64,000 nucleotides of DNA from Flavobacteriales bacterium (GTDB taxonomy: Bacteria > Bacteroidota > Bacteroidia > Flavobacteriales_G > Salibacteraceae). The notes under the pieces are model-generated. The model was not told the origin of the DNA. It ran no database searches and saw nothing but the letters and a program-made list of their open reading frames with translations. Both the position numbers and the translations under genes were made by a program. Positions 49,496 to 59,170 of this stretch are shown here, piece after piece; positions within the stretch are counted from its first letter, which is position 1, and each line of letters begins with the position of its first letter. Location of the stretch: contig JABMOM010000023.1 in NCBI GenBank assembly GCA_013204105.1, forward strand, positions 1-64,000. The letters are read 5' to 3'.

Positions 49496-50182
49496 TCAGC
49501 GAAGATCGATGACGTCCTCTACGCCCTCCCGCTCTTCATCAAATTCAAAGTCCGCATCCGTGAGTGGAACGTCGGCCTTGAAATTTTTCAATCGGTAGGT
49601 ATAGATGTCTCCGTTTTTATACTTCACTTCCATGCTGATCAATTCAAGCTTCGTTTTGTCAATGTTGACGATAACGGTGTGAAAGGGCTTTTTCCCTGGG
49701 TCCATAGGAAACATGCGCACGACATCGGCTTCTTTGCCATCCACGGTCTCCTTTCCTGCATATTGATACTTGAATCCTTGCTTGTACATATGAAAAGCAT
49801 TCGCGGGGTTCATAATGTTCCCATCGTCTTCATCCTCTTCCGGCATTTCGGAAATCTGGAGTTCGCCAACGTCCTTTAGAAACGTCCAGACAGATTCTCC
49901 GTCACTCACAATCTCTCTTCCAGCCACGTCAAGCTTGTACTTCTTCTGGCCTTTCATCTGCACTTTCCCACTTTGCTTCTCATTGATGCCTGCCTCCTTA
50001 TTGACCATGACATACTCAAAGTCAGCCGTAAAGGATTTGAACTCCTTGGCTTTATCACTCAGTGCATCGAGAATTTCTTGTGCTTTCGGGTCCTGAGGGG
50101 TTAATTCCTCCTCAGAACGCTGGGCGAATAGGGCAGTGGTCAGCACCATCATTGCCATTACCATCCATGTAATTTTCTTCAT
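49496..50182 (-). CDS. lolA: Outer-membrane lipoprotein carrier protein LolA
   Basis: A 228-residue periplasmic chaperone carrying lipoproteins to the outer membrane. Signal peptide MKKITWMVMAMMVLTTALFAQ. The half-open barrel is seen in FTADFEYVMVNKE, KYKLDVAGREIVSDGESVW, VVRMFPMDPGKKPFHTVIV. It follows ftsK by one base, as is common in Bacteroidetes, and is followed by a terminator. Confidence 0.92.
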   Translation of the reverse strand: MKKITWMVMAMMVLTTALFAQRSEEELTPQDPKAQEILDALSDKAKEFKSFTADFEYVMVNKEAGINEKQSGKVQMKGQKKYKLDVAGREIVSDGESVWTFLKDVGELQISEMPEEDEDDGNIMNPANAFHMYKQGFKYQYAGKETVDGKEADVVRMFPMDPGKKPFHTVIVNIDKTKLELISMEVKYKNGDIYTYRLKNFKADVPLTDADFEFDEEREGVEDVIDLR

Positions 50183-50183
50183 G

Positions 50184-52748
50184 TTATTCTGACTTATTCT
50201 TCAGGTTATTCAAATGCTGTTCCAAACTCATCTCATCTGGAATTAAAACTTGTCGAGCCTTACTTCCTTCGAACGGACCTATGATGCCGGCGGCTTCGAG
50301 TTGGTCCACGATCCTGCCTGCTCGGTTATAACCCAACTTTAGTTTTCGCTGCAGCAAAGATGCACTTCCTTGTTGATGGATGACCACCACTTGGGCGGCG
50401 TCTTCGAAGAGGTCATCCCGGTCCAATTCATTGTATCCACTAAGGCCGCCTTCAGATCCTTCAGGGACGTATTCTGGCAAGTGGTGTGCGTCTGGATAGC
50501 CTTGTTGGCTTCCGATGAATTCGGTGATCGCTTCAACCTCAGGAGTGTCCACAAAGGCACATTGCAAACGGATCAAGTCATTTCCGTTGCTGTAGAGCAT
50601 GTCTCCACGGCCGATAAGTTGCTCCGCTCCTCCGGTATCTAAGATCGTTCGCGAGTCGATCTTAGAAGTCACGCGGAATGCAATGCGACTCGGGAAGTTC
50701 GCCTTGATCGTACCCGTAATAATGTTGACCGAAGGGCGTTGGGTAGCGATGATCAAATGGATGCCAATGGCGCGCGCCAACTGTGCCAGTCGTGCGATCG
50801 GAGTTTCTATTTCCTTACCCGCGGTCATTATCAGGTCGGCAAATTCATCTACTACCAGCACGATGTACGGCAAGTAGCTGTGGCCGTCGTTCGGATTTAA
50901 TTTTCGCTTGACGAACTTGGCGTTGTATTCCTTGATGTTTCGGCACTGTGCATTCTTCAACAGCTCGTAGCGATTGTCCATTTCAATACACAGCGAATTG
51001 AGCGTGTGAACTACCTTGCTCGTATCTGTGATGATCGCCTCCTCCTCATCCGGAAGCTTTGCCAAGAAGTGGCGCTCGATCTTGTTGAAGAGGGTTAATT
51101 CTACCTTCTTAGGATCTACAAGGACGAACTTAACTTGAGCTGGATGCTTCTTGTAGAGCAGAGAGGCCAGAATACAATTCAAGCCTACGGATTTACCTTG
51201 ACCGGTAGCACCTGCCATCAACAAGTGAGGCATCTTGGCCAAGTCCACCACAAAGGTTTCGTTAGAAATGGTCTTGCCCAAAGCAATTGGCAGTTCCATT
51301 TTGGCGTGCTCGAATTTCTCCGATTTGATGACGGTGCGCATGGACACCACGTCAGGTGTCTGGTTCGGCACCTCGATACCAATGGTTCCTTTTCCGGGAA
51401 TGGGAGCAATGATACGAATGCCCAAGGCCGATAAACTCAAAGCAATGTCGTCTTCCAGGTTCTTGATTTTGGAGATTCGTACCCCAGCTTCAGGAATGAT
51501 CTCGTACAAGGTCACAGTCGGACCTATCGTCGCTTTGATTTTCGAAATCCCAATGTTGTAGTTATTGAGCGTGGTAACAATGTTGTTCTTGTTCCGTTCT
51601 AGTTCATCGCGTTCCACCTGGATGTTGCCATCGCCGTGGTCTTGGAGCATGTCGATGGTCGGGTATTGATAGCGACTGAGATCGAGCAATGGATCGTAAT
51701 CCGCCAATTCTTGGTTGGGTTGTTTTTCTTCCTCACTCAGTTCTTGGTCACCGGTGGCCTCTTCCACGGCGAAGTCAACATCATCTACAATTTCTTCTTC
51801 AGCTGCCTTATTCGCTTCCGGAGTCTCTGTGCTCAAAGGATGCTCATCGGCCGTTTCTTCCGGGTCGAGTGCTGGATCTTCGACCTGTTCAACTTCCATC
51901 TCCAATCCGGGTTGATCTTCTTGTGGCGCTTCTTCAACGGCATCTTCTTCTGCTCCCTCCGCATTAAAGGCATCGTCGAGAACGATTTCGTTGGGCACCT
52001 CATCGAAGGATTCATCCGTGGACGCTACATCCGCATCAGTCGGCATCTCAGCCAAAGCTGCCTCGTCATCGCCCTTGTTAAATCCAAAAGCCGAGATGAA
52101 GTTGGTAAGGGACAAATTGAGGAATACGATGGCGTAAACCACTAAAGAGAAAAAGATGATGCCAAAGGCACCTACCCTTCCGAAGAGTCCGCTCAGCCAT
52201 ACGTTCGTATTGTAACCAAAGGCGCCACCGAGGAAAAGGAAATCCTCGGTAAACAATGCGCCCAAGAATATGCTTACCCAAACGAGAAAGAAGCTAGAGT
52301 GACCCACCGTCTTCCAAAAAGGGAGAAGTTCTACCTTGAAAAGGACGCGAAAACCGATGAGGAAACTGATCAAGACCAGGGCAAAGGAGGAAACGCCAAA
52401 GCCGTTGTTGATGAGCTGGTGACTGAGGAGCGCACCGAAGGTGCCCAGCCAATTCTCGGTTCGGATTTCCGCATTCTGCCAGAGATTCCACCAAGAAAGA
52501 TCGAACAATTCATCTTGGTCGATCCGCCAAGTGAATAGGTAAGAAGTGAGGGAGAGCAACAAAAGCCCACTGAGTAGGATGAAGAACAATCCCATCACAT
52601 TTTGGGTGCGTTCATCGCTGAAGAAGCTGCGCAAGCCATCAAAGAAGCCGCCAGAAAGCTTGAGCCCTTTACGTTCTTTCTTCTGCTTGTCCTTCTTTGT
52701 ACTGCGGGACTCCTCTACCTTGCTCTTGTAATGGTTCGAATAACTCAA
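50184..52748 (-). CDS. ftsK: DNA translocase FtsK
   Basis: An 854-residue division-site DNA pump. The N-terminal about 45-215 holds four to five transmembrane helices. An acidic linker follows (about 235-370). The motor has Walker A GATGQGKSVGLN, and the C-terminal gamma domain (ASLLQRKLKLGYNRAGRIVD) would read polar DNA motifs. The start must be TTG 52748, as the next Met is in the first helix; TAACTTTG at 52768-52775 (minus) lies 20 bases upstream and supports it. Confidence 0.95.
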   Translation of the reverse strand: MSYSNHYKSKVEESRSTKKDKQKKERKGLKLSGGFFDGLRSFFSDERTQNVMGLFFILLSGLLLLSLTSYLFTWRIDQDELFDLSWWNLWQNAEIRTENWLGTFGALLSHQLINNGFGVSSFALVLISFLIGFRVLFKVELLPFWKTVGHSSFFLVWVSIFLGALFTEDFLFLGGAFGYNTNVWLSGLFGRVGAFGIIFFSLVVYAIVFLNLSLTNFISAFGFNKGDDEAALAEMPTDADVASTDESFDEVPNEIVLDDAFNAEGAEEDAVEEAPQEDQPGLEMEVEQVEDPALDPEETADEHPLSTETPEANKAAEEEIVDDVDFAVEEATGDQELSEEEKQPNQELADYDPLLDLSRYQYPTIDMLQDHGDGNIQVERDELERNKNNIVTTLNNYNIGISKIKATIGPTVTLYEIIPEAGVRISKIKNLEDDIALSLSALGIRIIAPIPGKGTIGIEVPNQTPDVVSMRTVIKSEKFEHAKMELPIALGKTISNETFVVDLAKMPHLLMAGATGQGKSVGLNCILASLLYKKHPAQVKFVLVDPKKVELTLFNKIERHFLAKLPDEEEAIITDTSKVVHTLNSLCIEMDNRYELLKNAQCRNIKEYNAKFVKRKLNPNDGHSYLPYIVLVVDEFADLIMTAGKEIETPIARLAQLARAIGIHLIIATQRPSVNIITGTIKANFPSRIAFRVTSKIDSRTILDTGGAEQLIGRGDMLYSNGNDLIRLQCAFVDTPEVEAITEFIGSQQGYPDAHHLPEYVPEGSEGGLSGYNELDRDDLFEDAAQVVVIHQQGSASLLQRKLKLGYNRAGRIVDQLEAAGIIGPFEGSKARQVLIPDEMSLEQHLNNLKNKSE

Positions 52749-52767
52749 ATTCTTGGGCTTTACCGGC

Positions 52768-52775
52768 CAAAGTTA
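52768..52775 (-). promoter_or_regulatory. -7 promoter element of ftsK
   Basis: TAACTTTG on the minus strand matches TAnnTTTG and leaves a leader of about a dozen bases before the TTG start. Confidence 0.55.
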
Positions 52776-52845
52776 GGTGGGACATAGGGGGCTATAAGCC
52801 AGAGACCGTAGAGTTATCAAATGATTTTTGAACAGACAATCAGTC

Positions 52846-53550
52846 TTATTCCATGAAGATTTTCATGTTCTTGACCACCAAATCGTCGAATTCTTGACGG
52901 GTCAAAGGCTCGTATTTCTCATCCACTTCAAAAATGGCGTCTTCCACGGGCGAAGGAATGATCTGGCGAGCAACCAGGTGCATGATCATGCCGTAATTCT
53001 CAATGCGGTAATCCAGCAGTACGCCTTGGATTTCGTGATATGGCGTACACCAATTTGGATTTTGGATGTCAATTTCATCGGTATAGGCAAATTCATAGCT
53101 TTCGCCTTTTGCCGCACCAAAATCGATGAGTACGTGTTTGCAAACGGCACCCGCGAGTGTGTCCTTTACTTCAAGTTCTTTGATCTGGAACGGAGGAAGT
53201 ACGTCGGTCATCATCAGAGCGCCTTGGTGGTTGAGCGATAAAACATAGCGGTCGCTGAACAGCTTGACCATGTTGTGCAGCTTCTTATTCTCTCCATCCG
53301 CAATTACCGACATTTCAACTATGCCTGCTCCAGTCCGTAAATCTGAACGCCATTTATTCCCTTTGAAGGTCATTACCATCTCATCAGGAAGCATTTCCAG
53401 CATAAGATTGTTCGAATCGAGGTCAGGGTAATAGACGTCGTATAAGATCACACCTTCGGTAATGTGCTTTTCGAAAGCCGCGTCAGGGCCGCATCCGTAC
53501 ACAAAAAGTGACAGGCTCAGCCAACATAATATGCGGAATAGTGGTTTCAA
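52846..53550 (-). CDS. Predicted lipoprotein of unknown function
   Basis: A 234-residue protein with a lipoprotein signal (LFRILCWLSLSLFVYGC, lipobox VYGC, cysteine about residue 20). The mature part is beta-rich (DEMVMTFKGNKWRSDLRTGAGIVE) and resembles the DUF4412-type fold that tests hydrophobic surfaces, but I cannot name the family with confidence. It lies upstream of ftsK with about 100 bases between them. Confidence 0.72.
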   Translation of the reverse strand: MKPLFRILCWLSLSLFVYGCGPDAAFEKHITEGVILYDVYYPDLDSNNLMLEMLPDEMVMTFKGNKWRSDLRTGAGIVEMSVIADGENKKLHNMVKLFSDRYVLSLNHQGALMMTDVLPPFQIKELEVKDTLAGAVCKHVLIDFGAAKGESYEFAYTDEIDIQNPNWCTPYHEIQGVLLDYRIENYGMIMHLVARQIIPSPVEDAIFEVDEKYEPLTRQEFDDLVVKNMKIFME

Positions 53551-53613
53551 AGGATAGTTTAAAGAGCGTCACAAAAATATACATGGGATTGGAACTCAAA
53601 AGCCTGATGGACG

Positions 53614-53644
53614 TTTCGCTGATTAAATAACGAAACTACCTTTG
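53614..53644 (+). promoter_or_regulatory. Promoter of the arginase-argS operon
   Basis: TTTC (53614-53617), 19 bases, then TACCTTTG (53637-53644): the best match in the window to the Bacteroidetes promoter TTTG-N19-TAnnTTTG. It is 18 bases before the arginase ATG. Confidence 0.75.
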
Positions 53645-53661
53645 CAGCATATTCGAATTTT

Positions 53662-54609
53662 ATGCTGAAATATCTCGTACAATGCTCTGAAATAGGGGCG
53701 GGAACGCGTGGCAGTAGCCTAGGACCCGATGCCATCATGTTGGCGTCATTAAATTCTGAAAGCGAATTATTTAATCGATATCCCTTCGAGCAGATCCCTG
53801 ATTTGAACGATTCGTTGTTTGAACCTACGTCTACACCGAACGCTTTGCGCATTAAACAAATGCACGGGACCTGGTCTGCACAGGCCGAATCGGTGATGCG
53901 AAATATGAAGCTTGGAAAGGTGCCCATCGTGATCTCCGGCGACCACGCTTCGGCTGGTGGAACCATCGCAGGAATAAAAATGGCGCACCCTGATAAGCGA
54001 CTGGGCGTAGTTTGGATTGACGCGCACGCGGACCTGCACTCTCCCTATACTACCCCTTCTGGCAACATCCATGGCATGCCACTAGCGGCTAGCATCGGCG
54101 ACGACAACCTGGACATGAAGCGCAATGATCCGAACGAAGAGACCGTGGATTTTTGGGAGCGGATGAAGGTCATGGGTGGAATATCACCTAAGATCCTCCC
54201 GCAAGATTTGATTTTCGTCGGTGTACGCGACACCGAGAAAGAAGAGATCCATCTCCTCGAAAAGCACAACATCATCAACTATGAAGTAGCGGAGGTCGAC
54301 GACATGGGAATGCACAAAATCGGCAAAGAGATTCTAGAAGAATTGAAGGACTGCGAAATCATCTACGTTTCGTTTGACGTGGATAGTATGGACCCAGATG
54401 AGGTCTCTTACGGGACGGGTACGCCTGTTCCAAATGGCATTGCTCCTGAGCAAGCAAAGAATTTGCTCAGCGTGCTGCTCGCCGATCCAAAAGTGTGTTG
54501 CTTTGAGATGGTGGAAGTGAATCCACTGCTGGATAAGAAAGGAAATAAAATGGCCACTACCGCCCTCTCCATCTTGGAGAAAGCTGTAGAAATAATGGAA
54601 AACCGATGA
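53662..54609 (+). CDS. Arginase family hydrolase
   Basis: A 315-residue manganese ureohydrolase. Metal ligands are in SGDHASAGG, DAHADLHSP and SFDVDSMDP, and the substrate loop includes EVNPLLD. It most likely cleaves arginine to ornithine and urea, though agmatinase or formiminoglutamase cannot be excluded by eye. The stop overlaps the argS ATG (ATGA), so catabolism and charging of arginine share a transcript. Confidence 0.9.
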   Translation: MLKYLVQCSEIGAGTRGSSLGPDAIMLASLNSESELFNRYPFEQIPDLNDSLFEPTSTPNALRIKQMHGTWSAQAESVMRNMKLGKVPIVISGDHASAGGTIAGIKMAHPDKRLGVVWIDAHADLHSPYTTPSGNIHGMPLAASIGDDNLDMKRNDPNEETVDFWERMKVMGGISPKILPQDLIFVGVRDTEKEEIHLLEKHNIINYEVAEVDDMGMHKIGKEILEELKDCEIIYVSFDVDSMDPDEVSYGTGTPVPNGIAPEQAKNLLSVLLADPKVCCFEMVEVNPLLDKKGNKMATTALSILEKAVEIMENR

Positions 54610-56651
54610 TGGACATCACCCAAAAGATTGCAATTGCAACGGCCGATATCCTGAAGATGTCGTACGACCATGCAGTGGAAACTCACGACGTGCAGATAGA
54701 CGCAACGCGAAAAGAGTTTGAAGGCGACTATACCGTGGTCATCTTTCCCTACCTGCGTGCCTTGAAGATGAAGCCAGAGGAAGCAGGCGATGCACTTGGT
54801 GATCAACTCCTAGCTGCCGTACCTGAAATTGAGTCCTTTAACGTCATCAAGGGTTTCCTGAATCTTTCGCTCAGTGCTGCCTATTGGAGCGAAGCACTTG
54901 CTTCGATCTCCTCAGATGGGCAATGGTTGACGCGGGGCAAAAGTGGAGGCTTGTCCTTGGTGGAGTACAGCTCGCCGAATACGAATAAGCCGCTTCACTT
55001 GGGGCACCTGCGTAACAATTTCCTCGGCCACTCTGTGAGCCTGATCAAGGAATTCACGGGAAATGAGGTGATTAAAACACAGATCATCAACGATCGCGGC
55101 GTACACATTTGTAAAAGCATGCTCGCTTGGAAAGAACTTGGTAACGGAGAGACTCCTGATACTAGCGGATTGAAGGGTGATAAACTAGTTGGTAAATATT
55201 ATGTGAAATTCGATCAAGCATTTAAGAAAGAACAGGAGAAGATAGAATTGAACCGTCTTCAATTGTCGGATTCAAATTGGAGTGATTCTGAGAACCTCTT
55301 TATTTCAGGAAGTGCCGCCTCTGCAGACACCATTTCAAGTGATGAATGGCACATAGGTTCTATGGACTTACAGAACACCCTAAAGCAAGTTTACGATGGG
55401 GACGAATCCGCTCTTGACGGGCTTACCCTTAAAGGAAAACCGTTAACGACTGGATTCAAGGATAGTCTTCTAAGCTATGCTGAATTTATTAAAGATTCAG
55501 AAACCGAAACCTACGAACAAGAAGCGTCGAGAAGAGAAGCTATAAAGAATAACAGTCCACTTTATCAGAGAGTACGAAAGATGCTGATTAAGTGGGAGCA
55601 AGGTGATCCGGAAACCATTGCCCTCTGGAAGATGATGAACAGTTGGGTCTACGAAGGGTTTGACGAGACCTATGCCCGCATGGGTGTCAGCTTTGACAAG
55701 CTCTACCACGAGTCTGAGACCTACCTGAAAGGAAAGGATATCGTGAAGGTCGGACTCGAAAAAGGAATCTTTTTCACGAAAGACGACGGTTCGGTTTGGG
55801 TGAATTTAGAAGCGGATGGCCTCGATCAAAAGCTATTGCTACGCGCTGATGGTACCACGGTGTACATGACCCAAGACATCGGTACCGCGGCTCAACGTCA
55901 AGAGGATTACCCTTCTCTTCAACAAATCATCTATACCGTAGGCGATGAGCAGGATTACCACTTCAAGGTGCTCTTCTTGATCCTTGAAAAATTGGGGTAC
56001 GATTGGGCACCTGCGTGTCGACACTTGAGCTACGGGATGGTAGATCTGCCTTCGGGTAAGATGAAGTCTCGCGAAGGAACGGTGGTAGACGCGGATGACC
56101 TGATGGCGGAAGTGGTAGACGCAGCCAAGATTTCATCAGAAGAAAAGGGCAAGCTGGATGAGATGGAACAAGAGGAGCAAGAGCAGCTCTTCGAAATGCT
56201 CGGGATAGGCGCTTTGAAATTCTATTTGCTGCGCGTTGACCCACGCAAGCGCATGATGTTTGATCCGGAAGAATCTGTTTCTCTCAACGGAGATACGGGC
56301 CCCTTCGTTCAATATACCCACGCACGCTGTAAAGCGGTGCTGAGAAAGGCCGGGGAATTCCAACCGGGAGCTCCCGAACGCCTGTCTGAAAAAGAACGCC
56401 AACTCCTGCGGGCATTGATGCAATTTAGAACCGTCATGAACGGCGCCGCTGAAGACATGAATCCAAGCGCGGTGGCAAGCTATTGCATCGACCTGGCGAA
56501 GATGTACAACCAATTTTACCACGACCTCCCCATTCTCAAAGCAGAGGATGAAGAGGTGAAGGGATTCCGATTGGCGCTGACGAAGCTCACTGCTGAGACC
56601 ATTGCTACTTCAATGGGGTTGCTGGGTATCCGGGTGCCAGAGCGGATGTGA
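54606..56651 (+). CDS. argS: Arginine--tRNA ligase with a large internal insertion
   Basis: A 681-residue class I synthetase that charges tRNA-Arg. HIGH motif is HLGHLR (about 131-136) and the KMSKS-like loop is GKMKSREGT. The C-terminal anticodon domain (TGPFVQYTHARC onward) is intact. Usual bacterial length is about 580-600; here residues about 212-300, between FKKEQE and the LIKWEQGDPE block, are extra, Ser/Asp-rich, and about 42% GC (counted by hand over 300 bases at 55261-55560) against about 53% in the next line. It is not an intein. Start may be ATG 54606 or 54609. Confidence 0.95.
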   Translation: MMDITQKIAIATADILKMSYDHAVETHDVQIDATRKEFEGDYTVVIFPYLRALKMKPEEAGDALGDQLLAAVPEIESFNVIKGFLNLSLSAAYWSEALASISSDGQWLTRGKSGGLSLVEYSSPNTNKPLHLGHLRNNFLGHSVSLIKEFTGNEVIKTQIINDRGVHICKSMLAWKELGNGETPDTSGLKGDKLVGKYYVKFDQAFKKEQEKIELNRLQLSDSNWSDSENLFISGSAASADTISSDEWHIGSMDLQNTLKQVYDGDESALDGLTLKGKPLTTGFKDSLLSYAEFIKDSETETYEQEASRREAIKNNSPLYQRVRKMLIKWEQGDPETIALWKMMNSWVYEGFDETYARMGVSFDKLYHESETYLKGKDIVKVGLEKGIFFTKDDGSVWVNLEADGLDQKLLLRADGTTVYMTQDIGTAAQRQEDYPSLQQIIYTVGDEQDYHFKVLFLILEKLGYDWAPACRHLSYGMVDLPSGKMKSREGTVVDADDLMAEVVDAAKISSEEKGKLDEMEQEEQEQLFEMLGIGALKFYLLRVDPRKRMMFDPEESVSLNGDTGPFVQYTHARCKAVLRKAGEFQPGAPERLSEKERQLLRALMQFRTVMNGAAEDMNPSAVASYCIDLAKMYNQFYHDLPILKAEDEEVKGFRLALTKLTAETIATSMGLLGIRVPERM

Positions 56652-56671
56652 TTTCTTATGAGGGGCTAGGA

Positions 56672-56700
56672 GCTAGGTGGGCATTGCACCTCATTTTTTA
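56672..56700 (+). terminator. Weak terminator after argS
   Basis: AGGTG pairs with CACCT around a short loop, followed by CATTTTTT. The stem is only five base pairs, so this is tentative. Confidence 0.35.
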
Positions 56701-56744
56701 GAAATCTCAAGCCCAGCAATCACTCATCTCGAATGACGATTTAC

Positions 56745-56752
56745 TACCTTCG
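56745..56752 (+). promoter_or_regulatory. -7 promoter element of ffh
   Basis: TACCTTCG, a one-base variant of TAnnTTTG, 28 bases before ATG 56781. Confidence 0.45.
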
Positions 56753-56780
56753 CCCCCTTTCACAAAAAAGCGCGTAAAGC

Positions 56781-58127
56781 ATGTTTGAAAGTTTATCAGA
56801 GAAGCTGGAGAAATCCTTTAAAATGCTCAAAGGCCAGGGGCAGATCACCGAGATCAACGTGGCCGAGACGATGAAGGAAATCAGGCGGTCGTTGCTCGAC
56901 GCCGACGTGAACTATAAGATCGCTAAAGACTTTACGGATACCGTAAAGGAAACTGCATTAGGACAGAACGTGCTGACGGCATTGTCTCCTGGTCAATTGC
57001 TCGTGAAGATTACCCGTGACGAGCTGGCGAAACTCATGGGAGGTGAAGCAGAAGACATTGACCTGAGCGGAAAGCCTGCGGTTATCCTCATGGCAGGTCT
57101 TCAAGGTTCTGGAAAGACCACCCACACAGGTAAGTTGGCTCAATTCCTCAAGAACAAACGCGGTCGGCAAGTGATGGTCATTGCCTGCGACGTTTATCGT
57201 CCTGCTGCAATCGATCAGCTGGAAGTGGTGGCTGGGCAAGTAGGCGTGGAAGTTTACGCTGAGCGCGAGAATAAAAACCCCGTTGAGATCGCCAAGAACG
57301 GGATCAAGCTAGCGCAGAGCAAAGGCATCAATACCGTCATTGTGGATACCGCTGGTCGATTGGCCGTGGACGAGCAGATGATGGACGAGATTGAAGCCAT
57401 CAAAAAAGCCATCAATCCCTCCGAAACGCTCTTTGTAGTCGATTCGATGACGGGTCAGGATGCAGTGAATACCGCAAAGGCGTTCAACGAACGCATCAAC
57501 TTCAACGGCGTCATCCTTACCAAACTAGATGGCGATACGCGCGGTGGTGCAGCGCTGTCGATCCGCACGATAGTTGACAAACCGATCAAGTTCGTCGGAC
57601 TCGGAGAAAAAATGGATGCCTTGGATGTGTTCCACCCAGACCGAATGGCAGACCGAATCCTGGGGATGGGCGACATCGTTTCCTTGGTTGAGAAGGCACA
57701 AGAGCAGTACGACGAGGAGGAAGCGAAGCGCCTTCAAAAGAAGATCGCCAAGAATAAATTTGACTTCAACGACTTCCTAGGTCAGATCCAGCAGATCAAG
57801 AAGATGGGTAACATCAAAGATCTCGCAGGTATGATCCCTGGAATGGGCAAGGCGATGAAGGACGTAGACATTGACGACGACGCGTTCAAAGGAATCGAAG
57901 CGATCATTCGTTCGATGACCAATGAGGAGCGCGAAAACCCGCACGTCATTAAGGGAAGTCGTCGCCAGAGGATAGCTTCGGGCAGTGGAACTACCGTGAA
58001 CGATGTGAACAAGCTTTTGAAGCAATTTGAAGACATGCGCAAGATGATGCGCATCATGAACGATAAATCGAAGATGAGCCAAATGATGCGGGCCATGAAG
58101 AACACGCCTGGCGCGCCAAGAGGATAA
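56781..58127 (+). CDS. ffh: Signal recognition particle protein Ffh
   Basis: A 448-residue SRP GTPase that binds signal sequences on the ribosome. N domain (about 1-85), then the G domain with [27 protein letters not shown] and [14 protein letters not shown], then the methionine-rich M domain (about 300-448: [19 protein letters not shown]). The stop is seven bases before folD. Confidence 0.97.
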   Translation: MFESLSEKLEKSFKMLKGQGQITEINVAETMKEIRRSLLDADVNYKIAKDFTDTVKETALGQNVLTALSPGQLLVKITRDELAKLMGGEAEDIDLSGKPAVILMAGLQGSGKTTHTGKLAQFLKNKRGRQVMVIACDVYRPAAIDQLEVVAGQVGVEVYAERENKNPVEIAKNGIKLAQSKGINTVIVDTAGRLAVDEQMMDEIEAIKKAINPSETLFVVDSMTGQDAVNTAKAFNERINFNGVILTKLDGDTRGGAALSIRTIVDKPIKFVGLGEKMDALDVFHPDRMADRILGMGDIVSLVEKAQEQYDEEEAKRLQKKIAKNKFDFNDFLGQIQQIKKMGNIKDLAGMIPGMGKAMKDVDIDDDAFKGIEAIIRSMTNEERENPHVIKGSRRQRIASGSGTTVNDVNKLLKQFEDMRKMMRIMNDKSKMSQMMRAMKNTPGAPRG

Positions 58128-58134
58128 AGCATAC

Positions 58135-59010
58135 ATGGAATTACTGGACGGAAAAGCGATATCAAAACAGCTCCGCGAAGAGCTGAAGGAAGAAGTAGAA
58201 CAAATGGTGGCAGAAGGCCATCGTCCCCCTCATTTGGCGGTGATCCTGGTGGGGAGCAATCCGGCCAGTGAGACCTATGTCAACGCCAAGGTCAAGGCTT
58301 GTAAAGACGTCGGCTACGAGTCTTCGCTCCTTCATTTTCCTCCAGAGATTTCTCAAGAGATACTGCTCAATACCATTGATGAGCTCAATGAGAACGAAGA
58401 CCTCGACGGCTTCATCGTACAACTTCCACTGCCGAGTCATATCGACGATCGTACGGTCATCGAACGCGTCCTTCCTGGAAAAGACGTGGATGGCTTCCAC
58501 CCAATAAACGTGGGAAGGATGGCGTTGGGCTTGGATGCGTTCGTCTCAGCTACACCTGGCGGGATCGTTGAGCTGATCAAGCGCTACGAAATTGAAACCG
58601 AAGGCAAGCACTGCGTCGTGCTAGGAAGAAGCAACATCGTTGGTGGACCGATGAGCATTTTGATGCGTCGTAATACTTATCCCGGGAACTGCACCGTCAC
58701 CATCGCCCACTCCCGTACAAAAAACATCAAGGAGGTATGCGCCTCTGCGGATATCCTGATAGCGGCCATCGGAAAGCCGGAATTCGTGACAGCCGATATG
58801 GTCAAAGAAGGCGCCGTGGTAATCGACGTAGGCATCAATCGCATGGACGATGCCACGCGCGAACGAGGTTACCGATTGGTTGGCGATGTAGCATTCGCCG
58901 AAGTTTCTCCTAAATGCAGCTACATCACTCCAGTACCTGGAGGTGTGGGCCCCATGACCATCGCGTATTTGCTGAACAATACGATGATCGCAGCGCGGAA
59001 GCGGAAGTGA
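58135..59010 (+). CDS. folD: Bifunctional methylenetetrahydrofolate dehydrogenase/cyclohydrolase FolD
   Basis: A 291-residue enzyme of one-carbon metabolism, interconverting methylene-, methenyl- and formyl-tetrahydrofolate. [20 protein letters not shown] carries the catalytic Lys/Tyr, [10 protein letters not shown] and [11 protein letters not shown] are substrate/cofactor motifs. Normal length. Co-transcribed with ffh. Confidence 0.97.
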   Translation: MELLDGKAISKQLREELKEEVEQMVAEGHRPPHLAVILVGSNPASETYVNAKVKACKDVGYESSLLHFPPEISQEILLNTIDELNENEDLDGFIVQLPLPSHIDDRTVIERVLPGKDVDGFHPINVGRMALGLDAFVSATPGGIVELIKRYEIETEGKHCVVLGRSNIVGGPMSILMRRNTYPGNCTVTIAHSRTKNIKEVCASADILIAAIGKPEFVTADMVKEGAVVIDVGINRMDDATRERGYRLVGDVAFAEVSPKCSYITPVPGGVGPMTIAYLLNNTMIAARKRK

Positions 59011-59152
59011 TTTTTTGGCTCTTGGCTATTTACCGTCGGTGACTTAACTTCCTAGTTGAAATGGAGGCTGGCCTTAGCCTTCGAAGTTATCTAGCTAAAG
59101 AATTTCGGGCAGATAGAACGACGCGTACTGAAAACTTGGAGCTAGCTTTGCG

Positions 59153-59160
59153 CCCCTATT
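59153..59160 (+). promoter_or_regulatory. -7 promoter element of the MATE gene
   Basis: TAGCTTTG matches TAnnTTTG, ten bases before the TTG start at 59171; supports that unusual start. Confidence 0.55.
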
Positions 59161-59170
59161 CCTCAACCGC

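Noticed and set aside
55240-55580. Intein in ArgS
   Set aside because: No initial Cys/Ser with a block A motif and no terminal His-Asn before the extein; the insert is also too short.
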